This document shows, in pieces, positions 15,722 to 24,696 of a stretch of 64,000 nt of DNA (position 1 is its first letter; each line of letters opens with the position of its first letter). The stretch lies in NCBI RefSeq assembly GCF_034432235.1, contig NZ_DAOUCJ010000003.1, positions 11,391 to 75,390 of the forward strand. The letters run 5' to 3'. Position numbers and translations under genes: made by a program. The notes under the pieces are model-generated. The model ran no database searches and was not told the DNA's origin. It saw only the letters and a list, made by a program, of their open reading frames with translations. The stretch comes from Thermoflexus sp. GTDB lineage: Bacteria > Chloroflexota > Anaerolineae > Thermoflexales > Thermoflexaceae.

Positions 15722-17089
15722 ATGAAGCGGATCTGCGTGATCGGCGCAGGGTATGTCGGGCTCACCACGGCGGCGTGCCTGGCTGATCTGGGCAACCGTG
15801 TGGCCTGTGTGGATATCAACGAAGAAAAGATCGCCATGCTCCAGGAGGGCCGCCTCCCGATTTTCGAGCCGGGGCTGGAGGAGATCGTCCGCCGCAACAT
15901 GAAAGCGGGCCGTCTTTCCTTCACCGTCTCCTACGAGGAGGGCATCAACGGCCTGCCGGCGGAGTTCGTCTTCATCGCCGTGGGGACGCCGGAGGGGGTG
16001 GACGGCGAAGCGGATCTGCGGTATGTGCGCATGGCCGCCGAGCGCATCGGCGAGGTGATGGATCATCCCCTGATCATCGTCAACAAGAGCACGGTGCCGG
16101 TGGGGACGGGGGACTGGGTGGCGGACATCGTGCGCAGCCGCCAGCGCCGGCCCATCCCCTTCTGGGTGGTCTCCAATCCGGAGTTCCTGCGGGAGGGATC
16201 CGCCGTTTACGATTTTATGAACCCGGACCGTATCGTGCTGGGCTCGCTGGATCGGGAGGCGGCAGAGAAGGTGGCGCAGCTGTATCTGCCCCTGCGCAGC
16301 ACGATTATGATCACCGATCTGCGCACCGCGGAGATGATCAAGTATGCTTCCAATGCTTTCCTGGCCACCAAGATCTCCTTCATCAACGAGATCGCCAACA
16401 TCTGCGAGGCCCTGGGGGCGGATGTGAAGGAGGTGGCGGCCGGCATGGGCTACGACAAGCGCATCGGCCGCGCCTTTCTGGATGCGGGGGTAGGGTGGGG
16501 GGGGTCTTGTTTCCCCAAGGATGTCAAGGCCCTCATCCACATGGCGGTTGTCCACGGATGCCATCCGCAGCTGCTGCAAGCGGTGGTGGAGATCAACCGG
16601 GACCAGCGGCGGCGGGTGGTGCGGAAGCTGAAGGAGATCCTGGGGGATCTGAACGGCATGGTGATCGGATTGCTCGGGCTGGCCTTCAAGCCGAACACCG
16701 ATGACATCCGGGAGGCCCCGGCGCTGGAGATCGCGGGATATCTGCTTGAGGAGGGCGCGATCGTCCGCGCTTATGATCCGGTGGCCATGCCCAACGCCGC
16801 CCGGGTTCTCCCCCAGGTGATCATGTGCGCCGATCCCTACGAGCTGGCGGCGGGGGCGGACGCCCTGGTGGTGGTGACGGACTGGAACGAGTTCAAGCAC
16901 CTGGATCTTCCGCGCATCAAGCAGCTCATGCGGCGGCCGGTGCTCATCGACGGCCGCAACATCTACGAGCCGGGCCTCATGCGCGAGCTGGGCTTCATTT
17001 ACCGGGGGATCGGTCGGGGCACCAACGCGACGGCGGAGGGGGACCCACCGTTCGCCGCCGCGGCAAGGGCCGGCATCTCAGAAGGATAA
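15722..17089 (+). CDS. UDP-glucose 6-dehydrogenase family
   Basis: NAD-dependent enzyme that oxidises UDP-glucose to UDP-glucuronate in two steps (UDP-N-acetylmannosamine dehydrogenase is the main alternative within the family). The N-terminus has the Rossmann motif GAGYVGLTTA. The catalytic cysteine lies in GVGWGGSCFPKD. The C-terminal UDP-binding domain contains LGLAFKPNTDDIREAPAL. The 455-residue length is normal. The ATG fits the family start and is preceded by a purine-rich site. The frame is open 26 codons upstream into the end of the transporter gene. It is the third gene of the importer operon, 44 bases downstream, suggesting a link to surface polysaccharide supply. Confidence 0.93.
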   Translation: MKRICVIGAGYVGLTTAACLADLGNRVACVDINEEKIAMLQEGRLPIFEPGLEEIVRRNMKAGRLSFTVSYEEGINGLPAEFVFIAVGTPEGVDGEADLRYVRMAAERIGEVMDHPLIIVNKSTVPVGTGDWVADIVRSRQRRPIPFWVVSNPEFLREGSAVYDFMNPDRIVLGSLDREAAEKVAQLYLPLRSTIMITDLRTAEMIKYASNAFLATKISFINEIANICEALGADVKEVAAGMGYDKRIGRAFLDAGVGWGGSCFPKDVKALIHMAVVHGCHPQLLQAVVEINRDQRRRVVRKLKEILGDLNGMVIGLLGLAFKPNTDDIREAPALEIAGYLLEEGAIVRAYDPVAMPNAARVLPQVIMCADPYELAAGADALVVVTDWNEFKHLDLPRIKQLMRRPVLIDGRNIYEPGLMRELGFIYRGIGRGTNATAEGDPPFAAAARAGISEG

Positions 17090-17250
17090 GGCGGCTGGAG
17101 CGGTCTCCAGATCTTCCAGTTCTGCCGTTAGGGGGAACACGGGGTAGCGGCGCAGGTTCAGGAGAAACTCGACCCGGAACCTGCCCGTCAGCCCGATCGG
17201 CAGAAAGACGCCCCATCTCGTATAGCTTCACCGCGCGGGTTCCCTCAACC
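17078..17250 (-). pseudogene. Remnant of a UPF0175-type small protein
   Basis: Two adjacent frames on the minus strand together give most of a UPF0175-like protein (antitoxin-related small family). The first reads EGTRAVKLYEMGRLS and the second reads GRFRVEFLLNLRRYPVFP then LTAELEDLETA before a stop. A frameshift plus loss of a few codons separates them. No start codon with a ribosome binding site was found. The stop lies inside the 3' end of the UDP-glucose dehydrogenase gene on the other strand. The family match comes from residue pattern only. Confidence 0.5.
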
Positions 17251-17306
17251 GGGCGGACCGTTGGGCGGGGCCGGCCCGTCGGGATGGGGGAGGATCTCCA
17301 TCCGGA

Positions 17307-18152
17307 TCACGGGGCGTCCGGCGGGAACATCTCGCTCAGGGTGACCAGCCGGAAGCGGGCCGCCAGGTCTGGCAGCGCCCGGCGGGCTCCTTCTACGTTC
17401 CATGAGCTGATGTGCAGCAGGATGATCTCTCCACCCCGCACGTGCTCCCGCAGGAAGGCGGCCACCCGCTCTGGATCCCGCACGCCCTGTCGATCCAGCG
17501 TCCGGTAGATATCCAGCGTCCAGAGGGCGACCCGCATGCCGCGCCGCCGCACCGCCTCCAGGATCTCCGGATCCGCTTCCGTGGTGAAGCCCGCCATCCC
17601 TGGCGGTCGAAACCAGCGGGTGGGGTAGGGCTGGCCCAGGGCCTCCTCCACAGCCCGCTGCCAGCCGTCGAGCTCGGCGTCGATGATCGCGGGGTCTGGA
17701 TGGGGCGTTAGCACGCGATGATGGAGGGTGTGATTGCCCAGCTCGTGGCCGCCGGCCACCAGGCGCCGGACCAGCTCCGGGTGGGCGCGGAATATCCGTC
17801 CCACACAGAAGAAGGTGGCCCGAGCCCCTGCCGCCTCCAGATCCTGAAGCAGGGGTTCCATCAGATGGGGAAGGAAACAATCATCGAAGGTCAGCGCCAC
17901 CATAGGAGGGGATCCACGGCAGACCACGCCCGGTGTGGCACAGGGAGGCGGTCCTGCCCGCCGGCGGGGCCTGGAAAGCCCTCTCCGGGCTTCCCGCAGG
18001 GATTGGCGCAATACCCGGGGGTCTTCATCGGGAACCGGCCGGCCCGGCGGGGGAGCAGTCTCCGGCCATCGCGCGCCGAGCAGGAGCAGGAGAAGGTTTC
18101 CTGGGAAGATCCCAGGGGATCGGATGGTCGCGGGGCCTCTGTGGATGCCCAT
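17307..18152 (-). CDS. Polysaccharide deacetylase (NodB domain), secreted or membrane-anchored
   Basis: Carbohydrate esterase family 4 enzyme expected to remove acetyl groups from N-acetylated surface sugars. The NodB motifs are visible: motif 1 VALTFDDC, motif 2 GNHTLHH with the two metal-binding histidines, motif 3 RWFRPPGM, and a late LLHISSWN region. The N-terminus has a hydrophobic run (GIFPGNLLLLLLGA) that suggests an export signal or anchor. The product is 281 residues. It is convergent with the UDP-glucose dehydrogenase gene and downstream of the Uma2 gene on the same strand. Xylan or chitin-oligosaccharide substrates are alternatives. Confidence 0.86.
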   Translation of the reverse strand: MGIHRGPATIRSPGIFPGNLLLLLLGARWPETAPPPGRPVPDEDPRVLRQSLREARRGLSRPRRRAGPPPCATPGVVCRGSPPMVALTFDDCFLPHLMEPLLQDLEAAGARATFFCVGRIFRAHPELVRRLVAGGHELGNHTLHHRVLTPHPDPAIIDAELDGWQRAVEEALGQPYPTRWFRPPGMAGFTTEADPEILEAVRRRGMRVALWTLDIYRTLDRQGVRDPERVAAFLREHVRGGEIILLHISSWNVEGARRALPDLAARFRLVTLSEMFPPDAP

Positions 18153-18326
18153 GGCACCATACCTCCCGGGATGGATACGCCTGTCCTCACTGCAGGATCC
18201 CGCTTTGCGCAGGGTTTTCTTCGGGAAGGCTCCAGGCGATCGCTCGCGGCGCGGTGGCCCACGGCCGGGACGAGCGGCTGGGAGGAGCCGATCGGCCTTC
18301 AGAAGCCGCGCCCCGGCCGGAACCAG

Positions 18327-18977
18327 TCAGCCCATCGATTCCCCGGGGGAGCGTTCCCGGTGGGTTTCGATCCAGGCGAGGGCTTCGCGGATGGGGATGA
18401 ATTTCCCTTCGGGCCACAGCCATTCCACCGGCATGGCGAAGCCGGGGAGGGCCCTGCTCCGCAGGATCCCGCCTTCCACCGGGATGGGGGTCAGGCGGTT
18501 TCCCTCCAGCCGGTAGAACTCGGTCCCTGCTGGCCCGTAGGGATCGATCAGCCAGACTTCCGGCACCCCGGCCCGCTCGTATCCCTGCAGTTTGGGTCCC
18601 CGGTCGTAGGCGAGGGTGCCGCGGGAGAGGATCTCCACCACCAGGTCGGGCGCGCCCATCACCCCGCGCTCGGTGATCCGATGGGCTCGCTCCCGGGCCA
18701 CGAACAGGATGTCCGGCTCGTAGACCTGGTCGGGGGCCAGCACCACCGGCGTGCGGGATCCCCGCACCTCCCCCAGATCATGAAGCTCCACATACACCCG
18801 CAGCAGAGTATACAGGAATCCGAACAATCGCTCGTGGATGTCCAGGGCGGGCGAGGGCATGATCATCACCCCGTCGATGAGCTCGGCCTTGCGATCCTCC
18901 GGCGCCAGCTCCAGGAACTCCTCGGCCGTCATCCGCTCCGCCACCTCCACCCGCGCGCCGAACTTCCAGTGTCCCAT
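18327..18977 (-). CDS. Uma2 family protein (PD-(D/E)XK endonuclease fold)
   Basis: Member of the Uma2/DUF820 family, a restriction-endonuclease-like fold expanded in cyanobacteria and Chloroflexota, often without a known role. Visible core elements are MTAEEFLELAPEDRKAELIDG near the start, YEPDILFVARE with the active-site Asp, PDLVVEILSRGT with the acidic position, and YERAGVPEVWLIDP. The 216-residue size is typical. The start gives MGHWKFGARVEVAER with AGGAGG upstream. A longer open frame begins 35 codons earlier inside the degV end and is unlikely. Function could be nuclease, regulatory or transposon-derived. Confidence 0.85.
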   Translation of the reverse strand: MGHWKFGARVEVAERMTAEEFLELAPEDRKAELIDGVMIMPSPALDIHERLFGFLYTLLRVYVELHDLGEVRGSRTPVVLAPDQVYEPDILFVARERAHRITERGVMGAPDLVVEILSRGTLAYDRGPKLQGYERAGVPEVWLIDPYGPAGTEFYRLEGNRLTPIPVEGGILRSRALPGFAMPVEWLWPEGKFIPIREALAWIETHRERSPGESMG

Positions 18978-19032
18978 CTCTGCCTCCTGTGCCCTTGCCG
19001 TCAGACCCGGCGGTTGCGCTCCGGTGAGCCGT

Positions 19033-19878
19033 TTACTCCTCGGACCCATAGCATGCCAGCCCCAGTCCTCCAGGCCCGGCATGGGTGGCCACAGCGGGCC
19101 CGGCCTCGGCGACGATGATCTCCGCTGGTCGCAGTTCCTCCTCCAGGGCGCGGGCGATCGCTTCCGCCACTTCCGGAAGCCGGGTGTGCATCACCCCGAT
19201 CCGAAGATCCCGCCGCCCGCGGGCATACTCCCGGATCAGCTCCAGGAGGCGGGCCCGGGCCCGCTGAGTGGTTCGCACCCGCTCATGCGCCTCAATCCGA
19301 CCCTCGTGGAGTTTCAGGATCGGCTTCAACTGGAGGAGGTTCCCCATCAGCGCCTGGATGTTGCTCACCCGTCCTCCCTTGGCTAAATACTCCAGGGTGT
19401 CCAGAACGAAATAAAACACCATGCGGGTCCTCATGAACTCCAGGCGCTCCAGGATTTCCCGGGCGGTCGCCCCGGCGCGGGCCATGCGAGCGGCTTCCAG
19501 CACCAGCATCCCCTGAGGGACGGAGATCCAGCGGGTGTCCACGACATGGATCTCCGCCTCGGGGAGCATCTCCCGCGCCGCCACCGCCGATGCGTAGGTC
19601 CCGCTCAGCGCCGAGGAAAGATGAATCGAGAGGATAGGATGCCCCTCCTCACTCAGCTGCCGGTAGGTCTCATAAAACCGACCCACCGGCGGCTGGGAAG
19701 TCGTGGGGAGCGTCGGGGAGGTCTGGAGATATCGATAAAAGGTCTCCAGATCCAGATCCTCTCCCTCATAGTAGGTCCGCCCGCCGATGTTCACCACCAG
19801 GGGGACTACCGTGATCGCATACTGGCGGAACAATTCGGGCGGAAGATGTGCGCCGCTATCCGTAACGATCCGCACCAT
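19033..19878 (-). CDS. DegV family fatty-acid-binding protein
   Basis: DegV/FakB-type protein that binds a fatty acid and, where a FakA kinase is present, presents it for phosphorylation. The N-terminus MVRIVTDSGAHLPPELFRQY and the IHLSSALSGTYASAV region carry the residues that contact the lipid head group. RVSNIQALMGNLLQLKPIL and a C-terminal EAGPAVATHAGPGGLGL complete the family pattern. The length is 281 residues. It starts 33 bases after the flavin reductase gene, probably in the same operon. No fakA homologue is in the window. Confidence 0.9.
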   Translation of the reverse strand: MVRIVTDSGAHLPPELFRQYAITVVPLVVNIGGRTYYEGEDLDLETFYRYLQTSPTLPTTSQPPVGRFYETYRQLSEEGHPILSIHLSSALSGTYASAVAAREMLPEAEIHVVDTRWISVPQGMLVLEAARMARAGATAREILERLEFMRTRMVFYFVLDTLEYLAKGGRVSNIQALMGNLLQLKPILKLHEGRIEAHERVRTTQRARARLLELIREYARGRRDLRIGVMHTRLPEVAEAIARALEEELRPAEIIVAEAGPAVATHAGPGGLGLACYGSEE

Positions 19879-19911
19879 CGCGTTATCATCCCGGTGGGGG
19901 TAATCGGCTGG

Positions 19912-20394
19912 TCATCCCCCATAATACCATCCTGTATCCCACATCACCAGCGGCTTCGCATCGGGGTCTCGCAGGCCGGCCTCGATCACTTCCGCCACGA
20001 ACACGGTATGATCCCCCCGGCGCACCGCATCCGTCACCCGGGCCTCAAACCATGCCGGCAGGTCCAGGAGGAGCGGCGCGCCGGTCTGGGGGCCCCGCTC
20101 GAAGGGATAGCCGTTCAACCGCCCTTCGGACACCTGGGTGGGGCGGAAGAAAGCCGCAGCGATCTCTTTCTGCCCGGCCCCCAGGATGTTCACGGCGAAT
20201 TGACCGGTCCGCTCGATCAACGCGTGGAGATGGCTGTCCCGTTTCACTCCCACCATCACCAGGGGTGGGTTGAACGAGGCCTGGGAGAGCCAGTTGATGG
20301 TCCCGGCGGCGATCTCCTCCCCATCCGCCGCGGTCAGCACGTAAAGGCCATAGGTGATCAGCCTGAGGGTGCGCTTGCGGATCTCGGGATCCAT
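19912..20394 (-). CDS. Flavin reductase-like (FMN-binding split-barrel) protein
   Basis: Small flavin reductase-domain protein of 160 residues that would reduce or bind FMN for partner oxygenases or electron carriers. Conserved pieces are the TYGLYVLTAADG start, NWLSQASFNPPLVMVGV with the flavin phosphate-binding loop, FAVNILGAGQKEIAAAFF and the C-terminal HTVFVAEVIEAGL. No obvious oxygenase partner is adjacent. It is the first gene of a probable operon with degV. Confidence 0.87.
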   Translation of the reverse strand: MDPEIRKRTLRLITYGLYVLTAADGEEIAAGTINWLSQASFNPPLVMVGVKRDSHLHALIERTGQFAVNILGAGQKEIAAAFFRPTQVSEGRLNGYPFERGPQTGAPLLLDLPAWFEARVTDAVRRGDHTVFVAEVIEAGLRDPDAKPLVMWDTGWYYGG

Positions 20395-20718
20395 CGTTTG
20401 TCCCTCCTCCCGTTGTTCGGATTCGCATGGACGCCCTCGCCTTCGGAGGGGGAATCGCCCCTTCCCGTGGCCCGCCGAACCACGGCGAGGGGGATTGTTT
20501 CATAGCTTACCTGGAACACTCCCTTCCCGGCAATGGGTTCCCCTCCTTGCGAAGGGGGGAAGGGGGCGTGAAGCTCTTCGGGTTCAGGTAGGCGCTTGGG
20601 TCATCCGCTTCGGACGCTGAGGGCAAGGTCGGGACTGAAGCGTTAGGGCGAAAGGGCCAGGGCGGAAGCCCGATCATCACCGGTAGGAGCCGCTTCCGCA
20701 GCGATCTCTGCGACGGCA
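20395..20718. other. Non-coding interval with GC-rich hairpins
   Basis: No gene is evident in this 324-base stretch. It holds an 8-bp inverted repeat CCCTCGCC/GGCGAGGG (20434-20441 and 20484-20491) enclosing a second stem CCGTGG/CCACGG, then GC-rich purine runs. It separates the end of the C39-peptidase gene from the start of the flavin reductase gene, both on the minus strand. It could contain the terminator of the former's transcript and the promoter of the latter, but no clear T-run or consensus promoter was found. Confidence 0.4.
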
Positions 20719-22035
20719 TCAGGGAGATACGGCCTCCAGGTGGGCCCGGGCCGCCTGGAAGTGGGGGTTGATCCGCAGGGCTTGCTCGAAGAGCGCCCGG
20801 GCGCGCTCCCGATCCCCCAACGCCAGCAGCGCCTGGCCCTTATAGTCATACCATTCTTCAACATAAGGTGTCACCCGCAGGTTCGCATCCGCCAGGGCGA
20901 TGACATCGGTGTAACGGCCAGCCGCCAGATAAGCCTCGAAAGGCTCAAACCGATACCACAGGATCCGCCAGGGCAGCCCCAGAGACCGCGCCTGATCGAA
21001 GGCCGTTGCGGCATCCTCGACCCGCCCCAGATGCAACAGCGCGGCGCCCGCATTGAACCAGGCGAAGGCCTCCTGAGGATGGGCCGCGAGCTCCTCCTGC
21101 GCCCGGGCCAACGCTTCCTCCCACATCCGGCGGTCGTCGTCCCAGGTGGGGCCGATCAGCTCCCGGAGGCGGCCCTCCGCCCCGGGAGGATAGATCACGA
21201 TATACGTGCGATGGAAGTGCCGCCAGTAACGGTCCACCTCGGCATATGGAACGCCCTGATTGGGACCCATATAGGAGTCCATCAGGATGAACTGCCCCGC
21301 CCGCTCGCTGTAACCGATCAGGAGCCTATAATGCCCCATCCATCCCTGCCGGGGATCGGGCTCAAAGCCGGTCTCGATGATCACCGGGAAGCCGGATCGG
21401 AGCAGACGCTTGAGCAATTCGATATCCCCATTCACCCGCACCCGTGCCCCCAGCCCCAGGCTTCGGGCGAAGGCCACCATTTCCTCCGGCGAGACGTTTT
21501 TGTCCTCCGGGTCCGGCTTCAGGACAGCCGCTGTATCCCGCTGGGACCCGTGCCACCCATAGAAGCTCAGGGCCATCGCCAGGGTGGCCGGCCCGCAATT
21601 GTTCCAGGTCTGGAACATATGGCGCACTCCGTAAAGCAACACATCGGCCTGATCCAGCGCCGCCGGGGTATTGCGCGCGGCCTGGGTCGGCCCCGGGAAC
21701 GCCGGCCGGGTGACGGTAGGCGTTGGCGTCGAGGGAGGCGGGGTGAGGGTGGGCGATGGAGAAGGGACCGGCGTCAGGGAAGGACGGGCGGTCCTTGTCG
21801 GGGAAGGGCGCGGAGCAGCCGGCGTGAGAAGAGCCGCTAGCCGTTCCGGGGGCACCGTTGCCATCGGCGTGGGGACCTCTTCCGGATGCGCCGGCCAGAA
21901 CCAGGGCTGAAGGGGCTCCGGGACCAGTCGAGCGATATAGCGAGGGGGAAGGCGGTGAAGGCCCTCCCAGATCGCCCCCAGGCTCAGGAAAGCCACCAGC
22001 AGGCTGAGCCCGATCCATTTCCGATGGAATCCCAT
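20719..22035 (-). CDS. Membrane-anchored C39-like peptidase with C-terminal TPR repeats
   Basis: 438-residue protein with one N-terminal membrane segment (residues 8-24), a Pro/Thr/Ser-rich linker (about 55-115), a C39-like cysteine peptidase domain (about 130-310) and tetratricopeptide repeats at the C-terminus (about 335-438). The peptidase domain shows the catalytic cysteine in NNCGPATLAMAL, a histidine in GHYRLLIGY and an acidic residue in MDSYMG. Export to the cell surface is inferred from the anchor and linker. The substrate is unknown. Self-processing or processing of secreted peptides are both possible. It follows the nucleotidyltransferase-like gene by 37 bases. Confidence 0.8.
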   Translation of the reverse strand: MGFHRKWIGLSLLVAFLSLGAIWEGLHRLPPRYIARLVPEPLQPWFWPAHPEEVPTPMATVPPERLAALLTPAAPRPSPTRTARPSLTPVPSPSPTLTPPPSTPTPTVTRPAFPGPTQAARNTPAALDQADVLLYGVRHMFQTWNNCGPATLAMALSFYGWHGSQRDTAAVLKPDPEDKNVSPEEMVAFARSLGLGARVRVNGDIELLKRLLRSGFPVIIETGFEPDPRQGWMGHYRLLIGYSERAGQFILMDSYMGPNQGVPYAEVDRYWRHFHRTYIVIYPPGAEGRLRELIGPTWDDDRRMWEEALARAQEELAAHPQEAFAWFNAGAALLHLGRVEDAATAFDQARSLGLPWRILWYRFEPFEAYLAAGRYTDVIALADANLRVTPYVEEWYDYKGQALLALGDRERARALFEQALRINPHFQAARAHLEAVSP

Positions 22036-22072
22036 CCCGTATCCCCTTCCCGGATCGTGGGTATGTAACTCT

Positions 22073-23203
22073 TTATTCTATGGAAATGCGCGGGATATCG
22101 AAGGCGGCTTCCAGTAGCGCCACCAGGCCTGCGGCGACCAGCGTATGGCCTCCCATTAGGAGGGCCAGAGGCGCCCGAGCCGCGGCTTCGATCCATTCCC
22201 GGATCACCGGATCGCGGATCTCGGAAGCCGCAAAGAGATCCGCGGCGTAGCGGTCCGCGGGCGATGGCCAGCGGCCGGCGGCCGCCATCCAGACCCGGAG
22301 GTCCAGCAGGGCTCCATCGGCCAGTTCCGTTAGCGTTTCGAAGAAGCGCGGGGGCCCTACTGCCTGAAGATAAGCATACACCAGGGAGCGCACCTCGCCC
22401 CGTTGCATCCGGGCGCTGGCCTGCATCCCCCGCTCCTCGCTGAACACGCGGGTCCAGACCTGGGCGTGCCGTTCCAGGGCCGTCCAGGCCCACGAGGGGA
22501 CGCGCCCCGCCACGATCAGACGGCTCCCCGGGGTTCGCAACAGGGCCTGGATCCGGTGCACCCGGGAGGGATCCCATCCGGTTCGCGCCACGGCCTCTCG
22601 GAGAGCGGTAGGCGCCTGGGGATGCTGGGCGGCGATCAGGGCGTCCACCGGTGTATCCAGATCCAGGAGGGAGGCGGTGGAACGCGGCCAGACCCGCGCC
22701 GGGAGACCGGCCTCCCGATGCAGCACCCATGCCATCGCATTGTCCGTGGGAAGCCGCCGGGCACAGGCGGGGATGATCTCCGCCGGGGCCACCGCAATCC
22801 AGTCGCTGGAATGCAGGTTGTTGGTCAGCAGGCCTTGCCGGATTTCCGCGAACGTGGTGAGCACCGCTTCCCAATCCGCCGAGCTCATCAAGGGCGCGGC
22901 GCCCGCCCCTACGTAGAGCAGGCGGGAGATCCGATGGCGCTGGATCAGCTCGGCCAGGCGGGCGCCGAATTCGAACGGCTGACCCCCCGGATCCAGATCC
23001 ACTTCCAGAGGGAAAGGGGCCCCTTCCAGGGCTTCCAGGCCCTCTCGATCCGGAGCGGCCAGGATGACCCGGGCCACCTGTCCGGTATCCATGATCCGAC
23101 GGATGGTCTCCTGAGCCGCCACCCGGAGGATCCGCCCCATTTGCTGTTCCAGCGGGTGGTTCCCCATCGGGCCCACCATCACCAGCAGGGCGAGATCTTT
23201 CAT
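22073..23203 (-). CDS. Hypothetical protein with MobA/CofC-like nucleotidyltransferase features
   Basis: A 376-residue protein I do not recognise with confidence. The N-terminal half looks like an alpha/beta nucleotidyltransferase fold: an opening hydrophobic strand MKDLALLVMVGPMG, a second strand RVILAAPDREGLEAL, and SLLDLDTPVDALIAA, which resembles the 'D-x-DTPxDL' element of CofC/MobA-type enzymes. The C-terminal half is alpha-helical. The usual GGxSxRMG loop is absent, so catalysis is uncertain. The start was set to the ATG with a G-rich site upstream. It appears co-transcribed with the C39-peptidase gene. Confidence 0.55.
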   Translation of the reverse strand: MKDLALLVMVGPMGNHPLEQQMGRILRVAAQETIRRIMDTGQVARVILAAPDREGLEALEGAPFPLEVDLDPGGQPFEFGARLAELIQRHRISRLLYVGAGAAPLMSSADWEAVLTTFAEIRQGLLTNNLHSSDWIAVAPAEIIPACARRLPTDNAMAWVLHREAGLPARVWPRSTASLLDLDTPVDALIAAQHPQAPTALREAVARTGWDPSRVHRIQALLRTPGSRLIVAGRVPSWAWTALERHAQVWTRVFSEERGMQASARMQRGEVRSLVYAYLQAVGPPRFFETLTELADGALLDLRVWMAAAGRWPSPADRYAADLFAASEIRDPVIREWIEAAARAPLALLMGGHTLVAAGLVALLEAAFDIPRISIE

Positions 23204-23363
23204 ATGGTCCCCCCGAGCTTTCCCATCATCTTGTGGCATCAGGGGTTGCGCCGCCGTCTTCCCTATGGGATTTGGGAGCGCGCGTTCTTCCCATCACTCT
23301 CTGAGTTAGAATCATACCCGGAGATGGGGAGAATCTCATCCCTTCCGGCCGGAGGACTCCACG

Positions 23364-24626
23364 ATGACGACCGCGCGAGGCGCTGCCACCACCTGGCCTC
23401 AGTGGATCGCCCTGAGCCTGTATGGGCTGGCTTTAACCATGACCTCCAATGTGGTGGATCCCCCGTGGCTGAGCCAGAAGGCAAGCGAGCTGGCGGGCCC
23501 GGGCTGGCAGAACACCCTGCTGGGCAGCGTGGCCTTCATCGGCCTGATCTGGGCCGCCCTGGTTCAGCCGGTCTTTGGAGCCTGGAGCGATCGGATCCAC
23601 AGTCCCTGGGGACGTCGCAAGCCGTTCCTCTGGCTGGGCAGCCTGCTCCTGGCCGTGGCCCTGGCCCTCCTCATTGCCGCGCCTTCTGTGCCGCTGCTCA
23701 TCCTGGCTCTGCTCCTGGTGCAAACGTTCTCCAACATGGTGCAGGCCGCCTACCAGGGGTTGATCCCCGATCATGTGCCCGAGGATCAGCGGGGCCGGGC
23801 CTCCGGGATCAAGGGATTTATGGAGATCCCGGCGGTGGTGATCGGTCCGCTGATCGCCGGTTATTTCCTGGGCCGGGGGCAAATCTGGGGGCCCTATCCG
23901 GTGCTGGTGATGCTCTATCTTCTGGTTGGGCTGATCACGGCGGCAGCGGTGCCCTCCCAGGCTCTGGTCGAGCCGCCGGCTCGTCGCCCCGCCTGGATCT
24001 ATCAGGTGGAATGGGGCCGCGCCCCCACCTTTGCCTTCTGGCTGGCCCATCGCCTCATGTTCTGGTGGGCGCTGCTGACGCTGCGCACCTTTCTGATCTT
24101 CTTCTTCCGGGATACCATGGGCCTGACGATGGAGCAGGCGCAGGCGCTCAATGGCGCCCTTTCGGCGATCCTGGGGGCGGTGATCCTGTTGCTGATGGTG
24201 CCTTCCGGCGCCCTGGCCGATCGCTGGGGCGTGCGCCCGCTGCTCCAGGGCGCCGGGATCCTGGCCAGCCTGGGGACCTTCGGCTTCCTCGGTGTATCCC
24301 GGCTGTATGGACGGCCGGAGCTCCCGGTGCTGGTGGCCGCTTCGCTGACCATCGGAGTGGGCGTGGCCATGTTCGTGGCGGCCAGCTGGACCTGGATCAC
24401 TCGCATCGTGCCTTCCGATGAGGCGGCGCGCTATCTGGGGCTGGGGAATATCGCCACGGCGGTGGGCAGCGCCATCGCCCGTCTGAGCGGCCCGGCCATC
24501 GACGCGCTGAACCGGACCACGGGCAGCCTGCTGGGTTACGATGTGATCTACGGCCTGGCCGGCCTGCTGTTCCTGGGCAGTCTGCTCCTGGCACGCCCCC
24601 CCGCCTGGACGGATAAACGCCTGTGA
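23364..24626 (+). CDS. Major facilitator superfamily transporter
   Basis: Polytopic membrane protein of 420 residues with about 12 hydrophobic segments in two halves. The loop after the second segment has the family motif as FGAWSDRIHSPWGRRKPFL, and the second half has the counterpart SGALADRWGVRPLLQG. The WGRRKPF form is seen in sugar-transporting MFS members, but substrate cannot be assigned. GGAGG lies upstream of the ATG. A TAGAAT -10-like element at 23307-23312 could drive it, without a convincing -35. It is divergent from the preceding minus-strand operon. Confidence 0.85.
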   Translation: MTTARGAATTWPQWIALSLYGLALTMTSNVVDPPWLSQKASELAGPGWQNTLLGSVAFIGLIWAALVQPVFGAWSDRIHSPWGRRKPFLWLGSLLLAVALALLIAAPSVPLLILALLLVQTFSNMVQAAYQGLIPDHVPEDQRGRASGIKGFMEIPAVVIGPLIAGYFLGRGQIWGPYPVLVMLYLLVGLITAAAVPSQALVEPPARRPAWIYQVEWGRAPTFAFWLAHRLMFWWALLTLRTFLIFFFRDTMGLTMEQAQALNGALSAILGAVILLLMVPSGALADRWGVRPLLQGAGILASLGTFGFLGVSRLYGRPELPVLVAASLTIGVGVAMFVAASWTWITRIVPSDEAARYLGLGNIATAVGSAIARLSGPAIDALNRTTGSLLGYDVIYGLAGLLFLGSLLLARPPAWTDKRL

Positions 24627-24696
24627 GCCTCCGATCGAGCGCGGGGAGAGGCAAGGCTTCCCTGGATCCAGCGTCTGGTAGAATGCGGAGGCGCTC

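Noticed and set aside
17095..17110. CTGGAG-CGGT-CTCCAG hairpin as terminator of UDP-glucose dehydrogenase
   Set aside because: The stem is only six pairs and is not followed by a T-run.
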